From Eubacteriales bacterium (GTDB lineage: Bacteria; Bacillota_A; Clostridia; Christensenellales; Aristaeellaceae): 5,569 bases of DNA. Position 1 is the first letter of the stretch. Every line of letters starts with the position of its first letter. The notes under the pieces were generated by a model. It had not been told where the DNA came from. It did not search any database and saw nothing but the letters and a program-made list of their open reading frames with translations. Of this stretch, positions 1 to 5,569 are shown piece after piece. The position numbers and the translations under genes were made by a program. The stretch covers positions 1-5,569 of the forward strand of contig JARKQG010000087.1 in assembly GCA_029974035.1 (NCBI GenBank). Reading direction: 5' to 3'.

Positions 1-29
1 TTGCCATTTGTGCCAAAACCCGATACAAT
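1..29 (+). promoter_or_regulatory. Putative sigma-A promoter of the frr operon
   Basis: TTGCCA at 1-6 matches the -35 consensus at 5 of 6 positions and TACAAT at 24-29 matches the -10 consensus at 5 of 6. The spacer is 17 nt, the optimum. The patch is clearly more A+T-rich than the surrounding DNA. Transcription would start near 36-38 and leave a leader of about 40 nt before the frr start codon. The -35 lies at the window edge, so upstream elements and the preceding gene (often pyrH in this cluster) cannot be seen. This is a sequence match only. Confidence 0.6.
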
Positions 30-44
30 AGAGGGCGAGACAGC

Positions 45-58
45 GGCGCTAGCGCGCC
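45..58. repeat. Short GC palindrome in the frr leader
   Basis: GGCGC (45-49) and GCGCC (54-58) can pair around a TAGC loop. Alternatively, GCGCTAGCGC (46-55) reads as a perfect 10-bp palindrome. It lies between the predicted transcription start and the Shine-Dalgarno of frr, so it could be a 5' leader hairpin or an operator. No T-run follows, so it is not an intrinsic terminator. In DNA this rich in G+C a palindrome of this length can arise by chance. Confidence 0.25.
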
Positions 59-63
59 ACGAT

Positions 64-71
64 GGGAGGAG
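64..71 (+). promoter_or_regulatory. Shine-Dalgarno of frr
   Basis: GGGAGGAG lies 6 nt before the GTG at 78. This strong match to the 16S rRNA 3' end fixes GTG 78 as the frr start, rather than the ATG at 62, which opens a different and non-conserved frame. Confidence 0.8.
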
Positions 72-77
72 ACCAAC

Positions 78-635
78 GTGTACAAGGAAACGGTGAAGGC
101 CGCGTCCGACAAGATGGACAAGACCCTCGCGGTCATTCAAAAGGAGCTTTCGACGCTGCGCGCGGGCCGCGCGAATCCCAAGATCCTGGATCGGATCCTC
201 GTGGACTACTATGGCACCCCGACCCCGCTCAACCAATTGGGCAACATCACCTCGCCCGAGCCGCGGCTGCTCGTCATCGCGCCCTGGGAGGCCAAGATGA
301 TCCCCACCATCGAAAAGGAGATCCAGAAGTCCGACATCGGCATCAATCCCTCCAACGATGGCAAGGTGATCCGCCTTCTGGTGCCTGAGCTCACCGAGGA
401 GCGCCGCAAGGACCTGTGCAAGCAGGTGCGCAAGCAGGTGGAGGAGGGCAAGGTGGCCGTTCGTTCCATCCGCCGTGACGCGATGGAGCACCTCAAAAAG
501 CTCAAGAAGGATTCGCAGATCACCGAGGACGAACAGGAGCTGGGCGAGACCGATCTGCAAAAGACCACCGACAGCCACATCAAGGATCTGGACAAGGCGG
601 GCGCCGACAAGGAAAAAGAGATCATGAGCGTATGA
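78..635 (+). CDS. frr: Ribosome recycling factor
   Basis: This cytoplasmic factor works with EF-G to split the post-termination ribosome and release mRNA and tRNA. The 185-residue product has the usual full length. The N-terminal helix leads into the conserved stretch LSTLRAGRANPKILDRI (about residues 25-41), followed by YYGTPTPLNQL, which joins the helical domain I to the beta-rich domain II. The C-terminal helices begin at PELTEERRKDL and carry VRSIRRDAM, whose first Arg of the RRD triplet falls at residue 132, the same number as the functionally critical Arg132 of the E. coli protein. Translation starts at GTG 78 behind a strong Shine-Dalgarno. The stop overlaps the next start codon as ATGA (632-635), which suggests translational coupling. 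The gene has its own upstream promoter-like sequence and appears to open the operon. Nothing is truncated or unusual. Confidence 0.98.
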   Translation: MYKETVKAASDKMDKTLAVIQKELSTLRAGRANPKILDRILVDYYGTPTPLNQLGNITSPEPRLLVIAPWEAKMIPTIEKEIQKSDIGINPSNDGKVIRLLVPELTEERRKDLCKQVRKQVEEGKVAVRSIRRDAMEHLKKLKKDSQITEDEQELGETDLQKTTDSHIKDLDKAGADKEKEIMSV

Positions 636-814
636 CGTCCGCATTGGGCCTGACCCTTGAGGACGCGCTGGCGTCCATCCGGGCGGAGGGCCGGCCGGAA
701 CCATGCGTAAAGCGCATCCTGCCGGAGGCGCATCCCGGGGGCACCGAGCGCGTGGTGCGCGTCCGGCCCGGGGAGATCCTGGTGGCCCGCTTTCCGGACG
801 AGGTAACCCAGTGA
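632..814 (+). CDS. Small uncharacterised protein between frr and uppS
   Basis: This 60-codon ORF fills the frr-uppS gap. It starts at an ATG overlapping the frr stop (ATGA, 632-635), and its TGA overlaps a GTG at 811 (GTGA) that is the likely native uppS start. Third codon positions are overwhelmingly G or C, like the flanking genes, which supports real coding. The product has no signal peptide or membrane segment. An N-terminal helix-like part (LTLEDALASIRAEG, residues 7-20) is followed by a Pro- and Arg-rich part with strand-like ends (ERVVRVRPGEILVARF, residues 39-54). The single Cys (residue 25) gives no metal site. I recall small hypothetical proteins of similar size and RVVR-then-VAR pattern at this place in other Clostridia, but I cannot verify it here. 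Function is unknown. The location suggests a cytoplasmic protein co-translated with Frr and UppS. Confidence 0.75.
   Translation: MTSALGLTLEDALASIRAEGRPEPCVKRILPEAHPGGTERVVRVRPGEILVARFPDEVTQ
800..804 (+). promoter_or_regulatory. Shine-Dalgarno pointing to GTG 811
   Basis: GAGGT lies 6 nt before GTG 811 and 12 nt before ATG 817. It is 22 nt before TTG 827, too far to serve that codon directly. It supports initiation at 811, at the GTGA overlap with the small ORF, although that frame is one base out of register with the conserved UppS frame. Confidence 0.5.
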
Positions 815-826
815 AGATGATGGAAT

Positions 827-1534
827 TTGCTCGCCGCGGAACTGCCGCGGAACATGCCCCGCCACGTGGCGTTCATCATGGACGGCAACGGCCGCTGGGC
901 GAAGAAGCGGGGGCTGCCGCGTTCCGCCGGTCACACCGCGGGCATGGACGCGCTGATCGAAATGGTGCGCGCGTCGGACGACTGGGGCATTGAAGCCGTC
1001 AGCGTCTACGCCTTCTCCACGGAAAACTGGGGCCGACCGCAGGACGAGGTCAACGCGCTGATGGGCATCCTGGTGAAGTACTTCACCTCCGAAATCGACG
1101 AATTGCACCGCAAGAACGTCCGGGTTTCGGTGCTGGGAGACCTTTCCGCGCTGCCGGAGCTTCAGCGCGCCACGGTGGAAAGCGCCGTGGGCCGTACGGC
1201 AGGCAATACGGGCCTTCGGTTCAACATCGCCCTCAACTACGGCGGCCGCGCGGAATTGACCCGCGCCGCCCGGAACCTGGCGGCGCTGGGCCTGAAGCCG
1301 GAGGAAATTGACGAGGCCGCCGTTGAGGGGCAGCTCTACACCGCCGGCATGCCGGACGTGGATCTTCTGATCCGCACCAGCGGCGAAATGCGGCTTTCCA
1401 ATTTTTTGCCCTGGCAGACCGCGTACGCCGAGATCATCTTCAATCCCGTTCTCTGGCCGGACTACACGCGCGAGGAATACCTTCGGGATCTCGCCCGCTA
1501 CGCCGCCCGGGACAGGCGATTTGGAAAGGTGTAG
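827..1534 (+). CDS. uppS: Undecaprenyl diphosphate synthase (cis-prenyltransferase)
   Basis: The enzyme condenses farnesyl diphosphate with eight isopentenyl diphosphates to give C55 undecaprenyl diphosphate, the lipid carrier precursor for cell-wall polymers. It works in the cytosol at the membrane face. Family motifs are all present: HVAFIMDGNGRWAKKRG with catalytic Asp at residue 19, YAFSTENWGRP, FNIALNYGGRAEL, and near the C-terminus DLLIRTSGEMRLSNFLPWQ with the diphosphate-binding Arg and Ser. The listed start is TTG 827, the first possible start after the in-frame TGA at 818. It has no properly spaced Shine-Dalgarno, and 235 residues is slightly short for the family. GTG 811 has a good Shine-Dalgarno and overlaps the previous stop, but is in another frame. 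Removing one T from 826-828 would join them and give MKMMELLAAELPRNMP. ATG 854 would start directly before the conserved core and is less likely. Function is certain; the 5' end is not. Confidence 0.95.
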   Translation: MLAAELPRNMPRHVAFIMDGNGRWAKKRGLPRSAGHTAGMDALIEMVRASDDWGIEAVSVYAFSTENWGRPQDEVNALMGILVKYFTSEIDELHRKNVRVSVLGDLSALPELQRATVESAVGRTAGNTGLRFNIALNYGGRAELTRAARNLAALGLKPEEIDEAAVEGQLYTAGMPDVDLLIRTSGEMRLSNFLPWQTAYAEIIFNPVLWPDYTREEYLRDLARYAARDRRFGKV

Positions 1535-1540
1535 TCGCAT

Positions 1541-2413
1541 TTGATGGAAGCAGCCGAGAGCAGCAAAATCACCAACATGATCCGCCGCAGGATCACGGGC
1601 ATCGTGATCGCGGTGGTCATGGTCGTGCTCTGGTTTTTTCAGGGCTGGCCGATGCGCGTGGGGCTGGTGGCGCTGATGGTGATGGCCATGTGGGAGATGT
1701 ACGGCGCCTTTGTCGTGCGCGGCGCCAAGCCCATCCGCTGGGTGGGCATGGCCTACGCGCTTCTGGCGCTGCCCGTATACCTCCGGCTGGGCGTCTCCGC
1801 GCTGACGCCGCTGACGACGCTTTTTTGCATGCTGGCGCTGGCCGGCGTGATCTTCCGGGGCCGGATCGATTTTGATTCCGCCGTGGCGACGCTGTTTCCG
1901 CTGTTCTATCCGGGCATGCTGATTACGATGCTCTTTCCGCTGCAGGATCTGAAGCCGGTGCTGGTGGCCCGGGTGGCCACGGCGCTGATGCTGCTGATCC
2001 CGCTGATGACGGACCTGTTCGCCTACGAGTTTGGAACCCGCTTCGGCCGGCGCAAGCTCTCGCCTGCCCTCAGCCCCAACAAGAGCGTGGAGGGTTCGGT
2101 GGCGGGGGTGTTGGCGGCGATGGCCTTCGCCGTGGCGGTGCCCTGGGGCGCGCGGCTGATGACGACCCATATCCGGATTCTCGCGCCCTATGCCGCGGCC
2201 CTTCCGCCGCTGTGGGCGTTTGCGCTGTTGGGGCTGGTGGGCTCCGTCGCCGCCCAGATCGGCGATCTGACGGCGTCGATGGTCAAGCGCTACTGCGGCA
2301 TCAAGGACTACGGCGCGATTTTTCCCGGCCACGGCGGCATGCTGGACCGAATGGACAGCGTGCTGTTCTCCGGCGTGGTTCTTTACGTATTTTTCACGTA
2401 TACAGCGGGGTGA
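1541..2413 (+). CDS. cdsA: Phosphatidate cytidylyltransferase (CDP-diacylglycerol synthase)
   Basis: This integral membrane enzyme makes CDP-diacylglycerol from phosphatidic acid and CTP, the branch point for phosphatidylglycerol, cardiolipin and other phospholipids. The 290-residue product is mostly hydrophobic, with a series of membrane segments beginning at about residue 18. The family signature is complete at residues 246-272: SMVKR, then KD, then PGHGGMLDRMD. QIGDLTAS precedes it. TDLFAYEFG (157-165) and SPNKSVEG (178-185) are the other conserved cytidylyltransferase blocks. It begins 6 nt after uppS. AAAGGTG at 1525-1531 can serve TTG 1541 or the adjacent ATG 1544. By similarity to usual CdsA N-termini (MIRRRITGIVI), ATG 1577 is a third option, but it has no clear Shine-Dalgarno. 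No sign of truncation. Confidence 0.97.
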   Translation: MMEAAESSKITNMIRRRITGIVIAVVMVVLWFFQGWPMRVGLVALMVMAMWEMYGAFVVRGAKPIRWVGMAYALLALPVYLRLGVSALTPLTTLFCMLALAGVIFRGRIDFDSAVATLFPLFYPGMLITMLFPLQDLKPVLVARVATALMLLIPLMTDLFAYEFGTRFGRRKLSPALSPNKSVEGSVAGVLAAMAFAVAVPWGARLMTTHIRILAPYAAALPPLWAFALLGLVGSVAAQIGDLTASMVKRYCGIKDYGAIFPGHGGMLDRMDSVLFSGVVLYVFFTYTAG

Positions 2414-2414
2414 T
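2407..2414 (+). promoter_or_regulatory. Shine-Dalgarno of dxr overlapping the cdsA stop
   Basis: GGGGTGAT spans the cdsA TGA (2411-2413) and matches the GGTGAT end of the anti-Shine-Dalgarno complement. Placed just before TTG 2418, it supports a TTG start for dxr and coupling to cdsA termination. Confidence 0.6.
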
Positions 2415-2417
2415 TGT

Positions 2418-3563
2418 TTGCGGACACTTGCGGTACTGGGCGCGACCGGCTCGATCGGGCGGCAGGCGCTCGACCTGATCCGGCGGCATTCCGGTCACTT
2501 CAAGGCGTCGGTTCTGACGGCAAACCGGAACCATGAGGCGCTCTACGACATGGTGCGCGCGTTCCGCCCGGCGGCGGCTGGCCTGGTGGTGCAGCCCGAG
2601 TCGCTCCCGGAGGACGTGCGTTTTTGCGACTGGTACTTTGGCGAGGACTGCTCCGAGCGGGCGCTTCGCGCCCACAGGCCGGACGACTGCCTGGCGGCGG
2701 TGGTGGGCATCGCGGGTCTCGGCGCGGTCATGACGGCCCTTGACGAATGCGAACGGGTGCTTCTGGCCAACAAGGAGGCGCTGGTCACCGCGGGGGATTT
2801 GGTGATGGCGCGGGCGCGGGCGCTGAATAAGCCCATCCTGCCGGTGGACAGCGAGCACAGCGCGATCTTCCAGTGCCTCGAAGGGGCCAACGGCAACAGG
2901 CCCCGGCGGCTGATCCTCACCGCGTCGGGCGGGCCGTTTCGCACCTGGACCGCCGAGGCGATTCAAAGCGCCTCCGTGGCCGATGCGCTGGGGCACCCCA
3001 CCTGGCGCATGGGCGAAAAAATTACCGTGGACAGCGCCACCATGATGAACAAGGGGCTTGAGGTCATCGAGGCGCACCACCTGTTCGGGATTCCGGAGGC
3101 GGCCCTCGATGTGGTGATCCACCCCCAGAGCGTCATACACTCGATGGTGGAGTTTTCCGACGGCGCGATCCTGGCGCAGATGGGCGCGCCCGACATGCGC
3201 GGGCCCATCGGCTACGCGCTGGGCTACCCCGCGCGGCTGCCCTACGGCGCCAAACCGCTGGATTTTGCCCGGCTGAGCCTCACCTTTGAGGCCCCCGACG
3301 AGGCGCGGTTTCCCTGCCTGCGCCTGGCGCGGGCGGCGCTGCGCGAGGGCGGAAGCGCGCCCGTGGTGCTGAACGGAGCCAACGAGGCGGCGGTGGGCGC
3401 CTTCCTTGAAGGCGCGGTTCCCTTCGGCGACATCGCGCGTTTGGTGGAAGACGCGCTTCAAACGGTGCCCGGCGGGGTAATTGATTCTTTAGAGGCCGTG
3501 CGCGCGGCCGACCGCGCGGCGCGCGCCTGTGTCTTTGACGCGCTGAAGGCGCGGGGAAGGTAA
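2418..3563 (+). CDS. dxr: 1-deoxy-D-xylulose 5-phosphate reductoisomerase
   Basis: This cytosolic enzyme rearranges and reduces DXP with NADPH to 2-C-methyl-D-erythritol 4-phosphate, the committed step of the MEP isoprenoid pathway and the target of fosmidomycin. The 381 residues are full length. The NADPH-binding loop GATGSIG is at residues 8-14 and LANKEALV starts at 116. PVDSEHSAIFQ (142-152) carries the metal ligands Asp144 and Glu146. SGGPF is at 170-174. The flexible-loop motif HPTWRMGEKITVDSATMMNK starts at His193 and includes Trp196, and Glu215 is the third metal ligand (E. coli equivalents are Asp150, Glu152, Glu231). The C-terminal part has the NGANEAAV motif. The start is TTG 2418, which puts the Rossmann strand directly at the N-terminus and lies 4 nt after cdsA. 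No missing active-site residue. Confidence 0.98.
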   Translation: MRTLAVLGATGSIGRQALDLIRRHSGHFKASVLTANRNHEALYDMVRAFRPAAAGLVVQPESLPEDVRFCDWYFGEDCSERALRAHRPDDCLAAVVGIAGLGAVMTALDECERVLLANKEALVTAGDLVMARARALNKPILPVDSEHSAIFQCLEGANGNRPRRLILTASGGPFRTWTAEAIQSASVADALGHPTWRMGEKITVDSATMMNKGLEVIEAHHLFGIPEAALDVVIHPQSVIHSMVEFSDGAILAQMGAPDMRGPIGYALGYPARLPYGAKPLDFARLSLTFEAPDEARFPCLRLARAALREGGSAPVVLNGANEAAVGAFLEGAVPFGDIARLVEDALQTVPGGVIDSLEAVRAADRAARACVFDALKARGR

Positions 3564-3568
3564 AGGAG
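3562..3568 (+). promoter_or_regulatory. Shine-Dalgarno of rseP
   Basis: AAAGGAG begins inside the dxr TAA stop and ends 6 nt before ATG 3575. It is one of the two strongest ribosome binding sites in the window, with that of frr, and fixes the rseP start. Confidence 0.85.
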
Positions 3569-3574
3569 CTATTC

Positions 3575-4618
3575 ATGTCCGGTATATTGTATTTTGTGGT
3601 TGCGCTGATGGTGTTCGGGCTGATCGTATTCGCCCACGAGCTGGGGCACTACCTGGTGGCCCGCGCGTCGGGCATCCGCGTATTGGAGTTCGCCGTCGGC
3701 TTCGGGCCCAAGCTGGTCAAGTGGCGCAGAAAGGACATCGATTATTCGCTGCGCCTTCTGCCGCTGGGCGGGTACTGCAAGTTTGAGGGGGAGGACGAAT
3801 CCACCGGCGATCCGCGGGCGTTTACCAACGCGCCCGTGTGGAAGCGTTTTTTGACCATCTTCGCCGGCCCCGCGATGAACTTCGTGCTGGCGTACCTGGC
3901 GGTGGCGGTGTTTCTCATGGCGGTGGGCGTGAGCTTTGCGCTGCCGGTGGTGCACGACATTACCTCCGGCATGCCCGCGGAAAACTCCGGGCTGATGGCG
4001 GGGGACGTGATCACCGCGGTGGACGGCGAACCCATTGAGCGGAGCGAGGCGGGCGCGGCAAAGCTCGTTGCGCTGATCGGCGAAAGCCAGCCCGACGAGG
4101 CCGTGACGCTGACGGTGGACCGCGGCGGGCAGACCGTTGCCGTTTCCGTCGCGCCCCAAGAGACGTCGGCCGGCGGCAAGATCGGCATCACGCTGGGCGC
4201 GGAAACCCGGCGCTATTCGCCGGGCGAGGCGCTCGCGATTTCCGGGGGCCGGGTCTACGACATCACGCGCCTGATGGTGGACAGCCTGAAGAACCTGATC
4301 TTCCGCGGCGAGGGCGTCGAGGACGCCATGGGCCCGGTGGGGATCATCAGCTTCATGACCGAGGAGATCAGCCGGGATTTTGAAACCGTGCTCAACCTGA
4401 TTGTCATCATCTCGCTGAACGTGGGGCTGATCAACCTTCTGCCCCTTCCGGCGCTGGACGGCGGGCGGCTGGTATTTCTCCTGGTGGAGGCCGTGCGCCG
4501 CAAGCCCATAAAGCCGGAGTATGAGGGCTGGGTGCACGCGGCGGGGTTTGTGCTGCTGCTGGGCCTTCTGGTGGTGCTCACCTATCAGGACATCATGCGA
4601 AAGGTGACCGGCGGATGA
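3575..4618 (+). CDS. rseP: Site-2 intramembrane zinc metalloprotease, RseP/RasP family
   Basis: This membrane protease of peptidase family M50B cuts transmembrane segments after a first cleavage by another protease. Known family substrates are anti-sigma factors (RseA, RsiW) and, in Gram-positives, signal-peptide remnants and other small membrane proteins; the substrate here is unknown. The zinc motif HELGH is at residues 21-25 within the first membrane segment. AGPAMNF (97-103) starts the second. A single PDZ domain spans about 125-195, with SGLMAGDVITAVDGEPI as its clearest part. NLLPLPALDGGR contains the third zinc ligand, Asp295, and a last hydrophobic segment lies at about 325-341. At 347 residues with one PDZ domain, it is the shorter Gram-positive type, unlike the E. 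coli protein of about 450 residues with two PDZ domains. Its stop overlaps an ATG as ATGA (4615-4618). Confidence 0.97.
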   Translation: MSGILYFVVALMVFGLIVFAHELGHYLVARASGIRVLEFAVGFGPKLVKWRRKDIDYSLRLLPLGGYCKFEGEDESTGDPRAFTNAPVWKRFLTIFAGPAMNFVLAYLAVAVFLMAVGVSFALPVVHDITSGMPAENSGLMAGDVITAVDGEPIERSEAGAAKLVALIGESQPDEAVTLTVDRGGQTVAVSVAPQETSAGGKIGITLGAETRRYSPGEALAISGGRVYDITRLMVDSLKNLIFRGEGVEDAMGPVGIISFMTEEISRDFETVLNLIVIISLNVGLINLLPLPALDGGRLVFLLVEAVRRKPIKPEYEGWVHAAGFVLLLGLLVVLTYQDIMRKVTGG

Positions 4619-4650
4619 CCGCCGGGCATGCCGGGGGCGGCGCGGTATGA
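4615..4650 (+). other. 11-codon mini-ORF linking rseP to ispG
   Basis: ATG 4615 overlaps the rseP stop as ATGA, and the frame closes at TGA 4648-4650, which overlaps the ispG ATG as a second ATGA. It encodes MTAGHAGGGAV. The peptide itself looks meaningless. If translated, the mini-ORF would carry ribosomes from the rseP stop to the ispG start. Both junctions could occur by chance, and no protein evidence is possible from sequence alone. Confidence 0.3.
4619..4640 (+). promoter_or_regulatory. Possible mRNA hairpin before ispG
   Basis: CCGCC (4619-4623) can pair with GGCGG (4636-4640). Inside, the GGCATGCC palindrome (4625-4632) could add two G-C pairs around a CATG loop. The 3' arm contains the G-rich stretch 4633-4640, the only purine-rich sequence before ATG 4647, so pairing would hide the weak ispG ribosome binding site. 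No T-run follows, which argues against a terminator. Such pairings are common in G+C-rich DNA. Confidence 0.3.
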
Positions 4651-5569
4651 CCAGGCGCGTCATGGTGGGGCGCGTGCCGCTGGGCGGCGGCGCGCCGGTT
4701 TCCATTCAGTCGATGACCAATACCGACACCCGGGACGTCCCGGCCACGCTGGCACAGATTGAGCGGCTCCACGCGGCGGGCTGCGACATCGTGCGCGTTT
4801 CGGTGTACGACGAGGCCTGCGCCCGGGCGGTGAAGGCGCTGGCGGATTCAAGCCCCGTGCCGCTGGTGGCCGACATCCACTTTGATTACCGCCTGGCGAT
4901 TGCCGCCGTGGAAAACGGCATTGCCAAGGTGCGCATCAATCCGGGCAACATCGGCCGCCGTGAAAAGGTGCAAAAGCTGGCGGACTGCCTGAAGGCGCAC
5001 CGCGTGCCCGTCCGGGTGGGCGTCAACGCCGGGTCGCTGGAGCGGGAGCTTCTGCAAAAGTACGGCGGGCCCACGGCCGAGGCGCTGGCGGAGAGCGCCC
5101 TTTCGCAGGCCCGGATGCTGGAGGACATGGGCGTGGGCGACATTGTGCTGTCGCTGAAGGCATCGTCCGTTCACACCACGGTCAGCGCCTGCCGCCTGGC
5201 CGCGGCCGCCTGCGATTATCCGCTGCACCTGGGCGTCACCGAGGCGGGCACCCCGGAGGCGGGCACGGTCAAGTCCGCCGTCGGCATCGGCAGTCTCCTT
5301 CTGGACGGCATCGGAGACACCATCCGCGTGTCGCTGTCCGGGCCGCCGGAGAACGAGGTGCCCGTATGCCTCGACATTCTACGGGCGGTGGGGCTTCGGG
5401 ACGAGGGCGTCGAGATCATCTCCTGCCCGACCTGCGGCCGAACCTGCATTGAAGTGGCGGACATCGCGGATCGCGTGCGGAAGGCCACCCGCGGCATCAA
5501 ATCGCCTCTCAAGGTGGCGGTGATGGGGTGCGTGGTCAACGGCCCGGGCGAAGCGCGGGAGGCCGACAT
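4647..5569 (+). CDS. ispG: 4-hydroxy-3-methylbut-2-enyl diphosphate synthase (partial, 3' end outside window)
   Basis: IspG (GcpE) is a cytosolic [4Fe-4S] enzyme that reductively converts MEcPP to HMBPP, the penultimate step of the MEP pathway. About 307 codons are visible and the frame is open at the right edge; the family is usually about 350-370 residues, so only the C-terminal tail is missing. The N-terminus MTRRVMVGRVPLGGGAPVS, then QSMTNTDTRDV, is characteristic and supports ATG 4647. Other conserved blocks are PLVADIHFDYRLA, KVRINPGNIG, VRVGVNAGSLE and LGVTEAGT. The cluster ligands are CPTC (Cys260, Cys263), Cys295 in VMGCVVNGPGE, and Glu302, matching the Cys3-Glu pattern of E. coli IspG. 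It follows rseP by 28 nt, through the mini-ORF at 4615-4650. Having it in the same unit as dxr and uppS places isoprenoid supply beside its main use in wall-carrier synthesis. Confidence 0.97.
   Translation, partial: MTRRVMVGRVPLGGGAPVSIQSMTNTDTRDVPATLAQIERLHAAGCDIVRVSVYDEACARAVKALADSSPVPLVADIHFDYRLAIAAVENGIAKVRINPGNIGRREKVQKLADCLKAHRVPVRVGVNAGSLERELLQKYGGPTAEALAESALSQARMLEDMGVGDIVLSLKASSVHTTVSACRLAAAACDYPLHLGVTEAGTPEAGTVKSAVGIGSLLLDGIGDTIRVSLSGPPENEVPVCLDILRAVGLRDEGVEIISCPTCGRTCIEVADIADRVRKATRGIKSPLKVAVMGCVVNGPGEAREAD

Noticed and set aside
62..388. An ATG-started plus-strand frame overlapping frr
   Set aside because: Its start lies in the frr Shine-Dalgarno region, and its product is a frame-shifted reading of conserved frr with no family features.
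209..2332. A 707-codon open frame on the minus strand across frr, the small ORF, uppS and cdsA
   Set aside because: It lies antisense to four genes with clear family motifs, is very rich in Arg, His, Gln and Pro, and shows no recognisable domain. It is a by-product of G+C-biased codon use on the plus strand.
2386..2402. ACGTAT repeated twice at the end of cdsA
   Set aside because: A six-base repeat inside coding sequence with no further copies or structure; consistent with chance.
2394..3461. A 355-codon minus-strand open frame opposite dxr
   Set aside because: Same low-complexity, Arg- and His-rich composition, fully antisense to a certain dxr, and no family resemblance.
3475..3500. An A+T-richer patch near the end of dxr with TTGATT at 3481, considered as an internal promoter
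   Set aside because: No -10-like hexamer lies 16-18 nt downstream; that region is GC-only sequence.
3583..3588. TATATT just inside rseP, considered as a -10 element
   Set aside because: The expected -35 position (about 3560-3565) shows no match, and the bases encode conserved-type hydrophobic residues at the start of RseP.
3569..4705. A 378-codon minus-strand open frame opposite rseP
   Set aside because: Antisense shadow of rseP with no recognisable motif or domain and biased composition.
4848..5569. Minus-strand open frames opposite ispG
   Set aside because: The plus strand carries uninterrupted IspG with all cluster ligands; these frames are shadows.

Overview
The window is a stretch of bacterial chromosome, roughly two-thirds G+C by eye, fully occupied by one tightly packed forward-strand gene cluster. 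The order is frr, a 60-codon small ORF, uppS, cdsA, dxr, rseP and a partial ispG. This order is typical of Firmicutes. The ispG gene directly after rseP points to Clostridia rather than Bacillus, where ispG lies elsewhere. The single-PDZ RseP fits a Gram-positive-type bacterium. I infer a high-G+C member of the Clostridia and cannot name a genus from the sequence alone.

Layout. Bases 1-77 hold a good sigma-A-type promoter (TTGCCA, 17 nt, TACAAT), a short GC palindrome and a strong Shine-Dalgarno. Next come frr (78-635), the small ORF (632-814, ATGA overlap with frr), uppS (827-1534 as an open frame, probable native start GTG 811), cdsA (1541-2413), dxr (2418-3563), rseP (3575-4618) and ispG (4647 to the right edge, about 307 codons visible). 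Gaps between genes are 4 to 28 nt or overlaps, and no terminator-like hairpin plus T-run was seen between them. The cluster therefore looks like one transcription unit starting in front of frr. There is no stretch of 300 bases without a gene.

How the genes fit together. Dxr makes MEP in the committed step of the non-mevalonate isoprenoid pathway, and IspG carries out its penultimate steps to HMBPP. UppS uses the resulting isoprenoids to build undecaprenyl diphosphate, the lipid carrier for peptidoglycan and other wall polymers. CdsA makes CDP-diacylglycerol for phospholipids, and RseP is the membrane site-2 protease used in envelope signalling. Frr recycles ribosomes after termination. The unit thus links translation capacity with envelope lipid and wall-carrier supply.

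Points beyond a routine annotation are few: (1) the uncharacterised small protein between frr and uppS; (2) the 5' end of uppS, where the best start (GTG 811 with a good Shine-Dalgarno and a GTGA overlap) is one base out of frame with the conserved protein; (3) an 11-codon mini-ORF joining rseP to ispG through two ATGA junctions, with a hairpin covering the G-rich region before ispG. I see no mobile element, CRISPR array, RNA gene or new defence-type system.
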